A stretch of 64,000 nt of DNA from Enhydrobacter sp. (GCF_030246845.1 NZ_CP126889.1:4149001-4213000); one strand, 5' to 3'; shown: positions 7,408-15,578, counted from the stretch's first letter. Notes: a model not told the origin generated them from the letters alone. Made by a program: numbers and translations.

Positions 7408-9135
7408 ATGGCTCGGTGGTCGCTGCGCTCGAAGCTGATGGCGGCGGTCGTGGCAGCCCTGGTGCCGGCGGTCGGGCTCGCCGCATGGAGCACCTACGAC
7501 GACCTCATGGAGAGGCAGACGGCGCGCGATGAGGCCGTTTCCGCGGCAGTGGAGCAGACCGCGGCGCGCCACCGTGAGCTGATCGAGGGGTCGCGACGGC
7601 TCGTCCTGGCGGCTTGTTCCGCCGACGTCGTCCAGAAGGTGCTGAAGCCGACGGCGACGGCAGGTGATGTCGATGCCTGTGAAGGCTATCTGTCACGCGT
7701 GCTGAAGAGCTTCCCGAACGAATATTCGGCGATGATGGTCACCGACGCGTCGGGCATCGCGCGTTGCTCGACTTCGCCCGACGAGGTTGGCCTGAGCTTC
7801 GCCGACCGCCAGATTTTCCGCCTCGTGCGCGAGAGAGGGGGCGTCTCCATTGGCGCCTTCGCCGCAAGCCGCGTGGCGCCCCACACTGTCATTCCGATGG
7901 CGATGCCCATCACGGCCGGCGACGAGTTCCGCGGCATGTGCTCGCTGACCATCTCGTTGCAGCTCTTCTCCGAGCTGTCCGCCGGCGGCGATGCCAAGGG
8001 GCCCATTCCCGTCGTGCTGGTGGACCAGACGGGTGCACCGGTGGGCGGCAACGTGCAGATGACCCTCGCGATGCCGGTCTCGACACGCCTTGCATCCGCC
8101 ATTGCCGCAGATCAGCGGCGTTTCAGCGATTTCGGGCAGGACGGGTCGTTCTACCAGTTCCACATCATCCCGCTCGCCGGTCACGCCATATTCGCGGTGG
8201 CGGCGATGCCCCTCGGGCAGGGCATGTCCTCGCTGCTGCTCGAGTTCGCTCGATTCGGCCTGATCGCGCTCGCGGCCGGCCTCGTCGTCCTGGCCGTATG
8301 GCTCGGCGCCGATCGCTGGTGCGTGCGTCCCTTGCGCTATATCGGCGATTTCGCCGGCCGGGTGGGTCGAGGCGAGGATGTCCACTTCGTGCCGCGGGGT
8401 TCCTGGGCAAGGGAACTCGCGACGGTCGGCGAGGGCGTCGGGCGGATGGCCGAGGCGATCGCCAGCCGAGAGGCCGACCTCAAGGCCGGCCTCGAGCAGC
8501 GCGACCACATGCTGCGCGAGATCCATCATCGGGTGAAGAACAACCTGCAGATGATATCGAGCCTGCTGAACCTGCAGGCCGGCGAGATCCGATCGCCGCG
8601 CATCCGCCGTTTCTTCGGCGACGCGCAGAACCGAGTCCTGACCCTGTCCATCCTGCACCGCCACCTCTACGAACGATCGAGCTGGTCGCTGGTCGACTTC
8701 CAGCAGTTCATCAGCGATCTCGTCCGCCAGATCTCGGTTCCGCGCCCGGGACTCGAGCGGCCCGCCGTGCGCTACCATATCCGTGCGCCGATCATGGCCG
8801 TCGGGCCCGATGTCGCCATACCCGTCGGGCTGATCGTGACGGAGGCGGTCGGCAGCGCCCTAAATCATGACTTCAGCGGCGTGAGCACGCCGGAGATCCG
8901 TATCGATGCGGCAGAGAAGGACGGGCGAGAGGTCGAGCTTGCGATCGAGGACAACGGGCTCGATAGCAGCCAGGCCTCGATCGGTCCGAACGTGCGCGGA
9001 AGCTTCGGCCTGACCCTGATCCGTGGGCTTGCCATGCAGCTCGGCGGCGAGGCCCGCATATCCGGCCGCGACGACGGGGGAACGCGCGTCGTCGTGATTT
9101 TCCCCATGGCGACCGACGGCGGGCCCGATGGCTAG
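7408..9135 (+). CDS. Membrane sensor histidine kinase (HisKA_2/HWE type), probable PhyR kinase
   Basis: This 575-residue kinase has one membrane helix near residues 9-25, a periplasmic sensor of about 250 residues of dCache type (EYSAMMVTDASGIARCSTSPDEVGLSFADR), and a second membrane helix at about 283-300. A HAMP-like segment (RYIGDFAGRVGRGEDVHF) follows, then the phosphorylation helix EIHHRVKNNLQMISSLLNLQ with the phospho-accepting His near residue 373. The end is a HATPase region with EDNG and a GSFGLTLIRGLAMQLGG G-box. Kinases of this family next to phyR (PhyK, PhyT) phosphorylate PhyR. The start is 15 bases after phyR, and the end overlaps the next gene by 8 bases, so one operon is likely. 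The sensed signal is unknown. Confidence 0.85.
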   Translation: MARWSLRSKLMAAVVAALVPAVGLAAWSTYDDLMERQTARDEAVSAAVEQTAARHRELIEGSRRLVLAACSADVVQKVLKPTATAGDVDACEGYLSRVLKSFPNEYSAMMVTDASGIARCSTSPDEVGLSFADRQIFRLVRERGGVSIGAFAASRVAPHTVIPMAMPITAGDEFRGMCSLTISLQLFSELSAGGDAKGPIPVVLVDQTGAPVGGNVQMTLAMPVSTRLASAIAADQRRFSDFGQDGSFYQFHIIPLAGHAIFAVAAMPLGQGMSSLLLEFARFGLIALAAGLVVLAVWLGADRWCVRPLRYIGDFAGRVGRGEDVHFVPRGSWARELATVGEGVGRMAEAIASREADLKAGLEQRDHMLREIHHRVKNNLQMISSLLNLQAGEIRSPRIRRFFGDAQNRVLTLSILHRHLYERSSWSLVDFQQFISDLVRQISVPRPGLERPAVRYHIRAPIMAVGPDVAIPVGLIVTEAVGSALNHDFSGVSTPEIRIDAAEKDGREVELAIEDNGLDSSQASIGPNVRGSFGLTLIRGLAMQLGGEARISGRDDGGTRVVVIFPMATDGGPDG

Positions 9136-11698
9136 CCCCCGCCGAAGCGTTCGCTCGACCGGCCTTGTGATCGGCCTCACCATCGCCGTCCTCGCGGCGA
9201 CAGGCGCATTGCTGACCGTGAGCCATTCGCGCTCGGCGGCCGAGCAGCAGCGTTTCGTCGTCAAGAACTACGAGACCATGGCCTTGATGCGCGACGCGCT
9301 CGTCGTTCTGCAAGATGCAGAGATCGGGCAGCGCGCCTATCTCCTGACCGGCGACACCGCCAATCTCGGACCCTATGAGCGGGCCCGGCCGCGCATGGAT
9401 ACCGCGCTGCGGCAGATCGAGGCGTCCACTGCGGACGATCGCGACGCGTTGCGCCAGGTCGACGAATTCCGCACCGCCGCCAACGAGAAGCTGGAGGAGC
9501 TCAACGCGGGCATCGTGGCCTACCAGCTGTACGGCCATGAGGTGACCCTGCCGCCCGGATCGGGCCGGGCAACCACGGACCATATCCGGCAGGTCGCCGA
9601 GGCCTTCATCGAAGGGCAGCGTCTCCAGCTCTCCCGGCGACTGGCCATGTTGAAGTCGGAGCAGGACCAGGCCGACCTGGCCGGGCTGATGGTGTTGGGC
9701 GGCGCTTTCGTCTGCCTGCTGGCCGGGATGTTCATCATTGTGCGCGGCGGAGAGAGGCTCGAGCAGACGCAGCACCAGCTTGCCGCGCGTTCGCGGCTGC
9801 TGCAGGCGACCTTGGAGACGCTGCGCGATCCCATCTGCGTGCTCGACGCGCAAGGAGTCGTGGTCGCATGGAACGAGGCGTTCGTACGGCTCGCCGGCTG
9901 GGATCGGCTGCGCGAGCCGACGCTGAGACGGGAAGATCTGCTGTCGCCGCGCCTGCCGGCGATGCGCGCCTTGCTCGAGCCCCTCCTGGCCGGAGCCGAG
10001 GCCGCCAGCCAGAGCTCGACCATGCGTGTCTCCTACGAGGGCCGCGACTACGAGGTCTCGCGCGGCGAGATGGCCGACGGCGGGGCCGTGGTGCGCTGCG
10101 TCGACGTGACCGACAAGCTGCGTGACGAGGCGGCCCTTCGCCAGGGCCAGAAGATGGAGGCCGTCGGCCAGCTCACCGGCGGGATGGCGCACGATTTCAA
10201 CAACATCCTCCAGATCGTCCAGGCCAATCTGGATCTGATCAAGGCGGACATGCCGTCCGATGCCGCGGCGCTGGCGCGCCTGCAGAGCGCCTCCACGGCG
10301 GCAGATCGTGGCGCGCGGCTCACGCAGCAGCTGCTGGCCTTTTCGCGGCGTCAGCCGCTGGCGCCGCGACCGACCGCGGTCGGCCGGCTGGTGGCGGATC
10401 TGTCGAGCTTGTTGAGGCACGCCCTGGGCGAGCGGATCACTCTGGAGGTCGTTGTCGCTCCGGCGCCATGGAACGCCACGATCGATCCGGGGCAGCTCGA
10501 GAATGCGCTCCTGAACCTTGCCATCAATGCACGTGACGCCATGCCCGACGGCGGGACGGTGCGGGTCGAGGTATCCAATGCCACGCTCGATCGCCGCTAC
10601 GCCGCGCTGCATCCCGAGGTGACGCCCGGTTCCTATGTCGTGATCGACGTCGCCGACACCGGCACGGGCATGTCGGCCGACGTGGTGGCCCGTGCATTCG
10701 ATCCGTTCTTCACGACCAAGCAGGAAGGAAAGGGCACCGGCCTCGGCCTCAGCATGGTCTATGGTTTCGTGCGGCAGTCGAACGGCCACATCCGGATCGA
10801 CACGGCAATCGGCCAGGGGACGAGCGTGAAGCTCTATCTGCCGCGCACGCTGGACGCCGTGGTCGAGGCTTCGGGCGAATCCGCGGATCCGGCGGGCGGC
10901 AGCGCGCGCATCCTGGTCGTCGAAGACAACAAGGACGTCCGGCTCGCGGTGGTCGACATGCTTTCAGGCTGGGGCTACCGCGTCGTCGCCGCGGAGAGTC
11001 CCGATGCCGCATCCGAGATCCTCGAACGGGATCGCGCCTTCGATCTGCTGTTCACGGACATCGTCATGCCGGGAACCATGTCGGCGATCGAGTTGGCGGA
11101 TCTGGCGCGGCGCCTCAATCCGGCGATCGCCGTCCTGCTGACGTCGGGCTACGCCCGCGATCTCATACCGACGCACGCTGGGCCTGTTTACCAGATGATC
11201 GCCAAGCCCTACCGCGGCGAGGAGCTGGCGGCCAAGATCCGCGCCGTCCTCGCCGGCCGCGAGCCCTCGGCCGCACCGGCGGCGGCGCAACCAGCCGCAT
11301 CCCCGGCAGCGGCGCCGGCCGTGGCCAGGAGCGAGCGGCCGCGGCGCGTGCTGCTGGTCGAGGACGAGGTCGTGCTGCGCATGTCCACCGCGGACATGCT
11401 CGAACGGCTGGATTGCCTCGTTACCGGCGTCGGCAGCGGCGAGGAGGCACTGGACCTGCTGGCCGGGGGCGGCAATTTCGATCTGCTGCTGACCGATCTC
11501 GGCTTGCCCGGCATCAGCGGCGAGGAGCTGGCGAAGGAAGTGCGGGCGCGCTTTCCCGATATGCCGGTGGTCATCGCCAGCGGCTATGGCGCCACCGCCT
11601 CGGGACCGAGCGATACCCGCTTCATCAGCAAGCCCTATTCGTCGATCGACCTCCAGCAGGCGCTCGACCATATCGCCCATATGTCACCCTCCGCGTGA
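9128..11698 (+). CDS. Hybrid sensor histidine kinase: CHASE3-PAS-HisKA-HATPase-REC-REC
   Basis: The protein is 856 residues. An N-terminal helix (about 11-30) and a second helix (about 183-205) flank a CHASE3 sensor (DALVVLQDAEIGQRAYLLTGDTANL). A PAS domain follows (DPICVLDAQGVVVAWNEAFVRLAGW), then HisKA (VGQLTGGMAHDFNNILQIV, His near 354) and HATPase_c (NLAINARDAMPDGG, DTGTGM, GTGLGLSMVYGFV). Two receiver domains end it, with Asp in LLFTDIVMPG (about 643) and LLLTDLGLPGISG (about 789). Receiver 1 has the degenerate loop MPGTMSAIELADLAR. Its position in the phyR operon suggests it modulates the stress response, perhaps as an accessory or negative kinase; that role is inferred. Confidence 0.85.
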   Translation: MASPRRSVRSTGLVIGLTIAVLAATGALLTVSHSRSAAEQQRFVVKNYETMALMRDALVVLQDAEIGQRAYLLTGDTANLGPYERARPRMDTALRQIEASTADDRDALRQVDEFRTAANEKLEELNAGIVAYQLYGHEVTLPPGSGRATTDHIRQVAEAFIEGQRLQLSRRLAMLKSEQDQADLAGLMVLGGAFVCLLAGMFIIVRGGERLEQTQHQLAARSRLLQATLETLRDPICVLDAQGVVVAWNEAFVRLAGWDRLREPTLRREDLLSPRLPAMRALLEPLLAGAEAASQSSTMRVSYEGRDYEVSRGEMADGGAVVRCVDVTDKLRDEAALRQGQKMEAVGQLTGGMAHDFNNILQIVQANLDLIKADMPSDAAALARLQSASTAADRGARLTQQLLAFSRRQPLAPRPTAVGRLVADLSSLLRHALGERITLEVVVAPAPWNATIDPGQLENALLNLAINARDAMPDGGTVRVEVSNATLDRRYAALHPEVTPGSYVVIDVADTGTGMSADVVARAFDPFFTTKQEGKGTGLGLSMVYGFVRQSNGHIRIDTAIGQGTSVKLYLPRTLDAVVEASGESADPAGGSARILVVEDNKDVRLAVVDMLSGWGYRVVAAESPDAASEILERDRAFDLLFTDIVMPGTMSAIELADLARRLNPAIAVLLTSGYARDLIPTHAGPVYQMIAKPYRGEELAAKIRAVLAGREPSAAPAAAQPAASPAAAPAVARSERPRRVLLVEDEVVLRMSTADMLERLDCLVTGVGSGEEALDLLAGGGNFDLLLTDLGLPGISGEELAKEVRARFPDMPVVIASGYGATASGPSDTRFISKPYSSIDLQQALDHIAHMSPSA

Positions 11699-11712
11699 TC
11701 GGGCGCCGGCAA

Positions 11713-11737
11713 GCAACCTCGACCGGCCCATGCCGTT
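11713..11737 (+). promoter_or_regulatory. EcfG-type promoter of the exported csbD gene
   Basis: GCAAC (11713-11717), 16 bases, CGTT (11734-11737), followed by A. It carries the shared AACC and CGTTA bases. It lies 61 bases upstream of the ATG at 11798, in the 99-base spacer after the hybrid kinase. Confidence 0.55.
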
Positions 11738-11797
11738 AGTGGACGACAAAACGCAAAGCGTGCGGCGCCATCGCCCGTGCGCAAAGAGGAGGTTTGC

Positions 11798-12124
11798 ATG
11801 CGCTTGATCGCCATTCTCGCCGCCGGAGCGCTCGCGGTGCTGCCGGCGGCGGCCAATGCCCAGTCGAGCTCAAGTTCGAGCTCGACCTCGACCACGATTT
11901 CGGAGCCCGATCTCCATACGATGTGGCAAAAGATCAAGGGGTCGTGGACGCAGACCAAGGGCGCCATCAAGGAGCAATGGGGCAAGCTGACGGACGACGA
12001 TCTGATGGAAATCCAGGGGCGTCGCGAGAAGCTTGTCGGCAAGATCCAGACCCGCTACGGCATCAGCCACGAGCAGGCCGAGGCGCAAGTGAGCGGCTGG
12101 GAACAGAAGTACCACAGCATGTGA
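11798..12124 (+). CDS. CsbD family protein with signal peptide
   Basis: This 108-residue protein begins with a clear Sec signal peptide (MRLIAILAAGALAVLPAAANA, cleavage near ANA-QS). A poly-Ser/Thr linker follows, then a CsbD domain (MWQKIKGSWTQTKGAIKEQ, then WGKLTDDDLMEIQGRREKLVGKIQTRYG). CsbD proteins are usually cytoplasmic, so a periplasmic copy is unusual. The cytoplasmic paralogue sits at 6152. The ATG at 11798 has AGAGGAGG seven bases upstream. An EcfG-type promoter precedes it, and the secreted protein at 12136 starts only 11 bases downstream, so the two are probably co-transcribed. Confidence 0.85.
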   Translation: MRLIAILAAGALAVLPAAANAQSSSSSSSTSTTISEPDLHTMWQKIKGSWTQTKGAIKEQWGKLTDDDLMEIQGRREKLVGKIQTRYGISHEQAEAQVSGWEQKYHSM

Positions 12125-12135
12125 CGGGGATTGTC

Positions 12136-12693
12136 ATGATCCCCGCTTTTCGATCGGCACCACTGGTTGCCATCGCCGTCGCGCTTGGCGCCGTGAGTGC
12201 CGCGCTCGCCCAGGACATGCCACAGGTCCGCGACAGCCGGACGGGCAAGGTCTGGACGCCGGAACCTGTGACTGTGGAGACCCCGGGAGATGCCTCCCGG
12301 TCGCCTTCGTCCTATGCCAACAGGGCGTTCGACCCGAATGCGCAGAACGTTCAGGTTGCCGGCGTCGTGGTCCAGCATCCGCGCGCACAGTTGATGGCAA
12401 CGGTGCCGATCACAGCCGGGCCCGCGATGCCGGTCGTGACGCTCGACGTGCCGTCGCTGCAAGTCGTGCCGGCCCGGCATTGGCTGTCGATCCTCTATCT
12501 CACGAACAACAGCGCCAATACCGTCAACGCCGTCGTCGGATGCCACTTCACCAACGGCGGACGCAAGGTCGAGGACGTGCGGGTGGTCGTCCCTTCGGCA
12601 GGTCCCGGCGAGCGTCTGGGCCTGCCGGTGCGCGGCCCGCGCTACGACGTCTTCGTCGACCGCGTGAGTTGCGACGTCATCTCACCGACCTGA
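12136..12693 (+). CDS. Secreted protein of unknown function
   Basis: This 185-residue protein has an N-terminal signal peptide (about residues 1-25, ending in SAALAQ). The mature part has no recognised catalytic motif. It contains a Pro/Gln-rich N-terminal stretch and a C-terminal beta-rich region (residues about 95-180: ARHWLSILYLTNNSANTVNAV) with two Cys (VVGCHFTNGG and VSCDVIS) that may form a disulfide. It lies 11 bases after the exported CsbD gene and would share its stress promoter. A strong intrinsic terminator follows. I do not recognise the family. Confidence 0.7.
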   Translation: MIPAFRSAPLVAIAVALGAVSAALAQDMPQVRDSRTGKVWTPEPVTVETPGDASRSPSSYANRAFDPNAQNVQVAGVVVQHPRAQLMATVPITAGPAMPVVTLDVPSLQVVPARHWLSILYLTNNSANTVNAVVGCHFTNGGRKVEDVRVVVPSAGPGERLGLPVRGPRYDVFVDRVSCDVISPT

Positions 12694-12715
12694 CGCCGGC
12701 GCGGCGATGGAATGA

Positions 12716-12748
12716 AGGGCCGGCAGCGGTTGCGTCGGCCCTTTTCTT
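12716..12748 (+). terminator. Intrinsic terminator, target of the group II intron
   Basis: GGGCCG (12718-12723) and CGGCCC (12736-12741) form the outer stem, with partly paired bases inside, followed by TTTTCTT. It ends the csbD/secreted-protein transcript. The group II intron begins one or two bases after its T-tract. Confidence 0.8.
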
Positions 12749-13211
12749 GGTGCGCCAGGCATGGCGCGTAGGTGCGAGGGCACGATTTGACCGAGTTGGT
12801 ATCCGGTCGAAGACTTGGAGGTGGAAGTCCTTCACGGGCCCTGGTGATGGGAACCGTTAGCCGAACGGCAAGGGCGTCATCGTGAGATGGGGTCTGAAGG
12901 AAGCTGCAGGCAAAGTGCCGGCCTGACGAACAGGAAGCGCATATGAGGCGTCCGCCTCTGGGCGAGGGAGCCAAGAAGCCCGAAGCCCGAATATCACCCG
13001 GAAGGGGCGGGCGTAGATGCGCCAGGTAGATGGCACGAAGGTCACGCGCATTACCCTGGGAGATCTGCCGTCTTGCCCCTGGCAACAGGTGTGCTACCGG
13101 CGCTGCGAGGCGGCGGGATGGGGCGGCAGGAGTCAGCAGAGGCCGTAGTAGTCGGCGAACCGGGTCGACAAAGGGCCGAACATCAAGTGCCGGAGGGAGG
13201 TCGGTCTTTCG

Positions 13212-14612
13212 ATGGTGACAACAGACGCAGGCGATAGCGCTGAGATGCGCCATGCCCGCCCCGAGGGTAGCGGCCGGCAGCCGCGAGAGCAGGGGACGGG
13301 TGCGTCAACCACCACGGCAAGACCGCGACCTTCCCATCCGGAGGAGGAGATGCGGCTGATGGAGAAGATCGTCAGCCGAGAGAACATGATGGCGGCCTAC
13401 CATCGGGTGATGACGAACAAGGGCGCCGCAGGCATCGATCGGATGACTGTGGAGCAGTTGGCGCCGCACCTGAAGGAGCACTGGCCGCGCGTCAGAGAGG
13501 AACTGTTGGACGATCGATACAGGCCCAAGCCGGTGCGTGGGGTCGAACTCCCCAAGCCCGGCGGCGGGATGCGCCAACTGGGCATCCCGACGGTCCTGGA
13601 TCGGCTGATCCAGCAGGCGATGCATCAGGTGCTGATGCCGCTGTTCGATCCGGGCTTCTCAGCGTCCTCGTACGGCTTCCGTCCGGGGCGCAGCGCGCAC
13701 GACGCGGTGCTTGCCGCGCGGGCGCACATGGCCGATGGCCGACGCTTTGTGGTCGACCTCGACCTGGAGAAGTTCTTCGACCGGGTGAACCACGACGTGC
13801 TGATGGCACGGGTGGCACGCCGGGTCGAGGACAAGCGGGTATTGCGGCTGATCCGCCGCTACTTGCAGGCTGGGTTGATGACGGGCGGGTTGACGACGGT
13901 ACGGACCGAAGGCACGCCGCAAGGTGGGCCTTTATCCCCGTTGCTGTCGAACATCCTGCTCGACGATCTCGACAAGGAACTCGAGCGACGGGGCCATGCC
14001 TTCTGCCGCTACGCCGACGACTGCAACATCTACGTGCGGACGAAGGCAGCCGGCGAGCGGGTGATGGCGTCGATCACACGGTTCCTTGCCGAACGACTGC
14101 GGCTGAAGGTCAACAGCGCCAAGAGCGCGGTTGACCGTCCTTGGGTACGAACGTTCCTGGGATACACCGTGACGTCCCACAAGCAGCCGCGCCTTCGGGT
14201 GGCGGCCAAGAGTGTGGGCCGGCTGCGGAACAAGCTCAGGATGACGCTACGCCAAGGACGCGGACGAACCCTGGCCCGGACCGTCGAGGACCTCGCTCCA
14301 ATCCTGCGTGGCTGGATGCAATACTTCCGGCTGGCGCAGGCAAAGGGGGCCTTCGAGGACCTCGATGGCTGGCTGCGGCGCAAGCTGCGCGGCCTGCTGT
14401 GGCGGCAGTGGAAGCGTCCGCGTACACGCGCCAAGCGACTGATGCAGCGCGGCATCGATCAGGCTCGGGCGTGGCAGTCCGCCACCAACGGACGCGGCCC
14501 CTGGTGGAATGCCGGGGCCAGCCACATGAACAACGCCTATCGTGCCGCCTTCTTCGCCACCCTCGGCCTGCCGTCGCTCCAGCAACTGCATCATCGCCTC
14601 ACCCGCGCTTGA
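13212..14612 (+). CDS. ltrA: Group II intron reverse transcriptase/maturase
   Basis: This 466-residue protein is encoded inside intron domain IV. The reverse transcriptase blocks run from about residue 60 (NKGAAGIDRMTVEQLAPHL) through VVDLDLEKFFDRVNHDVLM, TPQGGPLSPLLSNILLDDLD and the catalytic FCRYADDCNIYV (YADD). The maturase X domain follows (AKSVGRLRNKLRM ... LRGWMQYFRLAQAKGAFEDLDGWLRRKL). The protein ends soon after domain X with no HNH endonuclease, as in class C introns. It aids splicing and reverse-transcribes the intron RNA at new sites. ATG 13350 (MRLMEKIVSRENM) is a possible shorter start, closer to the conserved N-terminus. Confidence 0.93.
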   Translation: MVTTDAGDSAEMRHARPEGSGRQPREQGTGASTTTARPRPSHPEEEMRLMEKIVSRENMMAAYHRVMTNKGAAGIDRMTVEQLAPHLKEHWPRVREELLDDRYRPKPVRGVELPKPGGGMRQLGIPTVLDRLIQQAMHQVLMPLFDPGFSASSYGFRPGRSAHDAVLAARAHMADGRRFVVDLDLEKFFDRVNHDVLMARVARRVEDKRVLRLIRRYLQAGLMTGGLTTVRTEGTPQGGPLSPLLSNILLDDLDKELERRGHAFCRYADDCNIYVRTKAAGERVMASITRFLAERLRLKVNSAKSAVDRPWVRTFLGYTVTSHKQPRLRVAAKSVGRLRNKLRMTLRQGRGRTLARTVEDLAPILRGWMQYFRLAQAKGAFEDLDGWLRRKLRGLLWRQWKRPRTRAKRLMQRGIDQARAWQSATNGRGPWWNAGASHMNNAYRAAFFATLGLPSLQQLHHRLTRA

Positions 14613-14614
14613 CG

Positions 14615-14648
14615 AACCGCCGTATACGGAACCGTACGTACGGTGGTG
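14615..14648 (+). ncRNA. Group II intron domain V
   Basis: This is a 34-nucleotide hairpin beginning three bases after the maturase stop. ACCGCCGTA (14616-14624) pairs with TACGGTGGT (14639-14647) with one G-U pair. A bulge follows, then an upper stem. The catalytic triad reads CGC (14618-14620), the class C form, where other classes have AGC. Confidence 0.8.
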
Positions 14649-14719
14649 TGGGAGGGGGAGGCTGTGAAGCCTCTCCCTACCCGATTGGGAACGCTACCCG
14701 GCCCAATGGAGGAACTGCG

Positions 14720-14980
14720 ATGTCGGTCAAGCACAACGCTTCGCTCTTCCGCTACGAAATCGAGACGGAGCATGGCCTGGCCGTGGCGGTCTACCGGCAG
14801 CAGGGCGACAGCGTGATCTTCACGCATACCGAAGTGCCGCCGGCCGACGAGGGGAAGGGCATCGGCTCGAAGCTGGTGCGGGCGGCGCTCGACGATGCCC
14901 GTCGCCGCGGCTTCAGGATCGTGCCCGCCTGCAGCTTTGTCGCCGCCTTTGTGCGGCGTCATCCCGAATATGCGACGTGA
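14720..14980 (+). CDS. Small GNAT-fold acetyltransferase (YidJ/COG2388-like)
   Basis: This 86-residue protein matches the short N-acetyltransferase family. There are N-terminal strands (HNASLFRYEIETEHGLAVAVYR), an acceptor-side strand DSVIFTHTEVPP, the acetyl-CoA loop DEGKGIGSKLVRAALDDAR, and the C-terminal IVPACSFVAAFVRRHPEYA typical of the group. The natural substrate of these proteins is unknown. ATG 14720 has GGAGG six bases before it. It lies 34 bases after the intron 3' end. Without the intron it would follow the terminator directly, so it needs its own promoter. Confidence 0.82.
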   Translation: MSVKHNASLFRYEIETEHGLAVAVYRQQGDSVIFTHTEVPPADEGKGIGSKLVRAALDDARRRGFRIVPACSFVAAFVRRHPEYAT

Positions 14981-14986
14981 GCCCGA

Positions 14987-15226
14987 CTAGCGCTGATGGC
15001 CGTTCGGCTTGCAGGCAACGCGCGTTCCACCGGCCAGCGCAAGCTGACCGCGGCGCAGCAGGGACATCAGCGCGCGCCGGGTCTGCATTTCGTTGAAGCC
15101 GCGATCTTCGAGCCGCAGCTCCAGGTCCTTGATGGGCACGTCATGGCTGTCATGGCCGCCGAGGATGGCGATCTCGTCCAGCAACGCACCTTCTGCATCG
15201 GTCAGTCTGTGGGCAGGCGGACTCAT
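14987..15226 (-). CDS. Small winged-helix-like protein of unknown function
   Basis: This 79-residue protein starts at the ATG at 15226 (MSPPAHRLTDAEGALLDEI). The predicted helices and the pattern DLELRLEDRGFNEMQTRRALMSLLRRGQLAL look like a small DNA-binding winged helix, with a recognition helix and a basic wing at the C-terminus (RVACKPNGHQR). No family is recognised with certainty. It lies 22 bases downstream of the 44-residue membrane protein on the same strand and probably shares its EcfG-type promoter. Confidence 0.6.
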   Translation of the reverse strand: MSPPAHRLTDAEGALLDEIAILGGHDSHDVPIKDLELRLEDRGFNEMQTRRALMSLLRRGQLALAGGTRVACKPNGHQR

Positions 15227-15248
15227 GCGATGACTGCGAACGATGGGA

Positions 15249-15383
15249 TCAACGGGGGAGGAGGAACACCCAGGCCAAGCCCAGGGCGATGATCGCTCCG
15301 ACGAAGGAAGAGACGAGGACGAGAAGGACACGGCCGCTCACGACGCCGCTGCGCGCCTCGACCGGAGTGGATTCGCGTTGCAC
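15249..15383 (-). CDS. 44-residue single-span membrane protein
   Basis: I read a small gene from a GTG at 15383 to a TGA at 15249. It has a polar N-terminus (VQRESTPVEARSG), one hydrophobic helix (about residues 18-42, VLLVLVSSFVGAIIALGLAW) and a short basic end (LLPR). A strong ribosome site, GGAGG, lies five bases before the GTG. An EcfG-type promoter (15426-15450, minus strand) lies at the right distance. The gene is in line with the winged-helix-like gene 22 bases downstream. It is too short for automated gene callers and its function is unknown. Positive-inside rules suggest the N-terminus faces the cytoplasm, with low certainty. Confidence 0.6.
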   Translation of the reverse strand: MQRESTPVEARSGVVSGRVLLVLVSSFVGAIIALGLAWVFLLPR

Positions 15384-15425
15384 GGGAGCCTCCGTTGGCC
15401 TGTTCAAGGGGACTCAGCAGAGACC

Positions 15426-15450
15426 AACGTCACTCGGGAAGGCCGGTTGC
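15426..15450 (-). promoter_or_regulatory. EcfG-type promoter for the small membrane protein
   Basis: On the minus strand GCAAC (15450-15446), 16 bases, CGTT (15429-15426), followed by G. It keeps the AACC of the local -35 pattern. The start codon lies 42 bases downstream. It is back-to-back with a second EcfG-type promoter on the plus strand, 46 bases away. Confidence 0.5.
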
Positions 15451-15495
15451 GATCTCCGGTGGTTTTTGGCGGGCTCGACTTCCGGTCCGCTCGGC

Positions 15496-15520
15496 GCAAC
15501 CGCGCGATGAAGGGCGCGTT
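15496..15520 (+). promoter_or_regulatory. EcfG-type promoter for the small lipoprotein
   Basis: GCAAC (15496-15500), 16 bases, CGTT (15517-15520), followed by A. It lies 59 bases upstream of the lipoprotein ATG and forms a divergent pair with the minus-strand promoter at 15426-15450. Confidence 0.55.
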
Positions 15521-15578
15521 ACAACGCCGCGTCCCACTGTCGCGGGCAATACCGCGACCCAATGCAACGGAGGTCGTC

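Larger units (their letters stand above)
12750..14685 (+). mobile_element. Group IIC-type self-splicing intron, about 1.94 kb
   Basis: The 5' end is placed at GTGCG (12750), matching the group II start GUGYG. The 3' end is placed at CCGAT (14685), matching the usual terminal AY. Domain I-III RNA fills 12750-13211 and a maturase gene lies in domain IV. Domain V (14615-14648) is 34 nucleotides with the CGC triad typical of class C, and a domain VI-like stem follows (14651-14680). It sits in the same orientation immediately downstream of an intrinsic terminator, the preferred site of class C introns, and its reverse transcriptase lacks an endonuclease domain. Boundaries rest on consensus ends, not on comparison with an empty site. 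Confidence 0.85.

Noticed and set aside
8873..10789. A 638-residue open frame on the minus strand opposite the two sensor kinases
   Set aside because: It is the antisense shadow of well-conserved kinase genes in GC-rich DNA, has no family motif and is rich in Arg, Gly and His as such shadows usually are.
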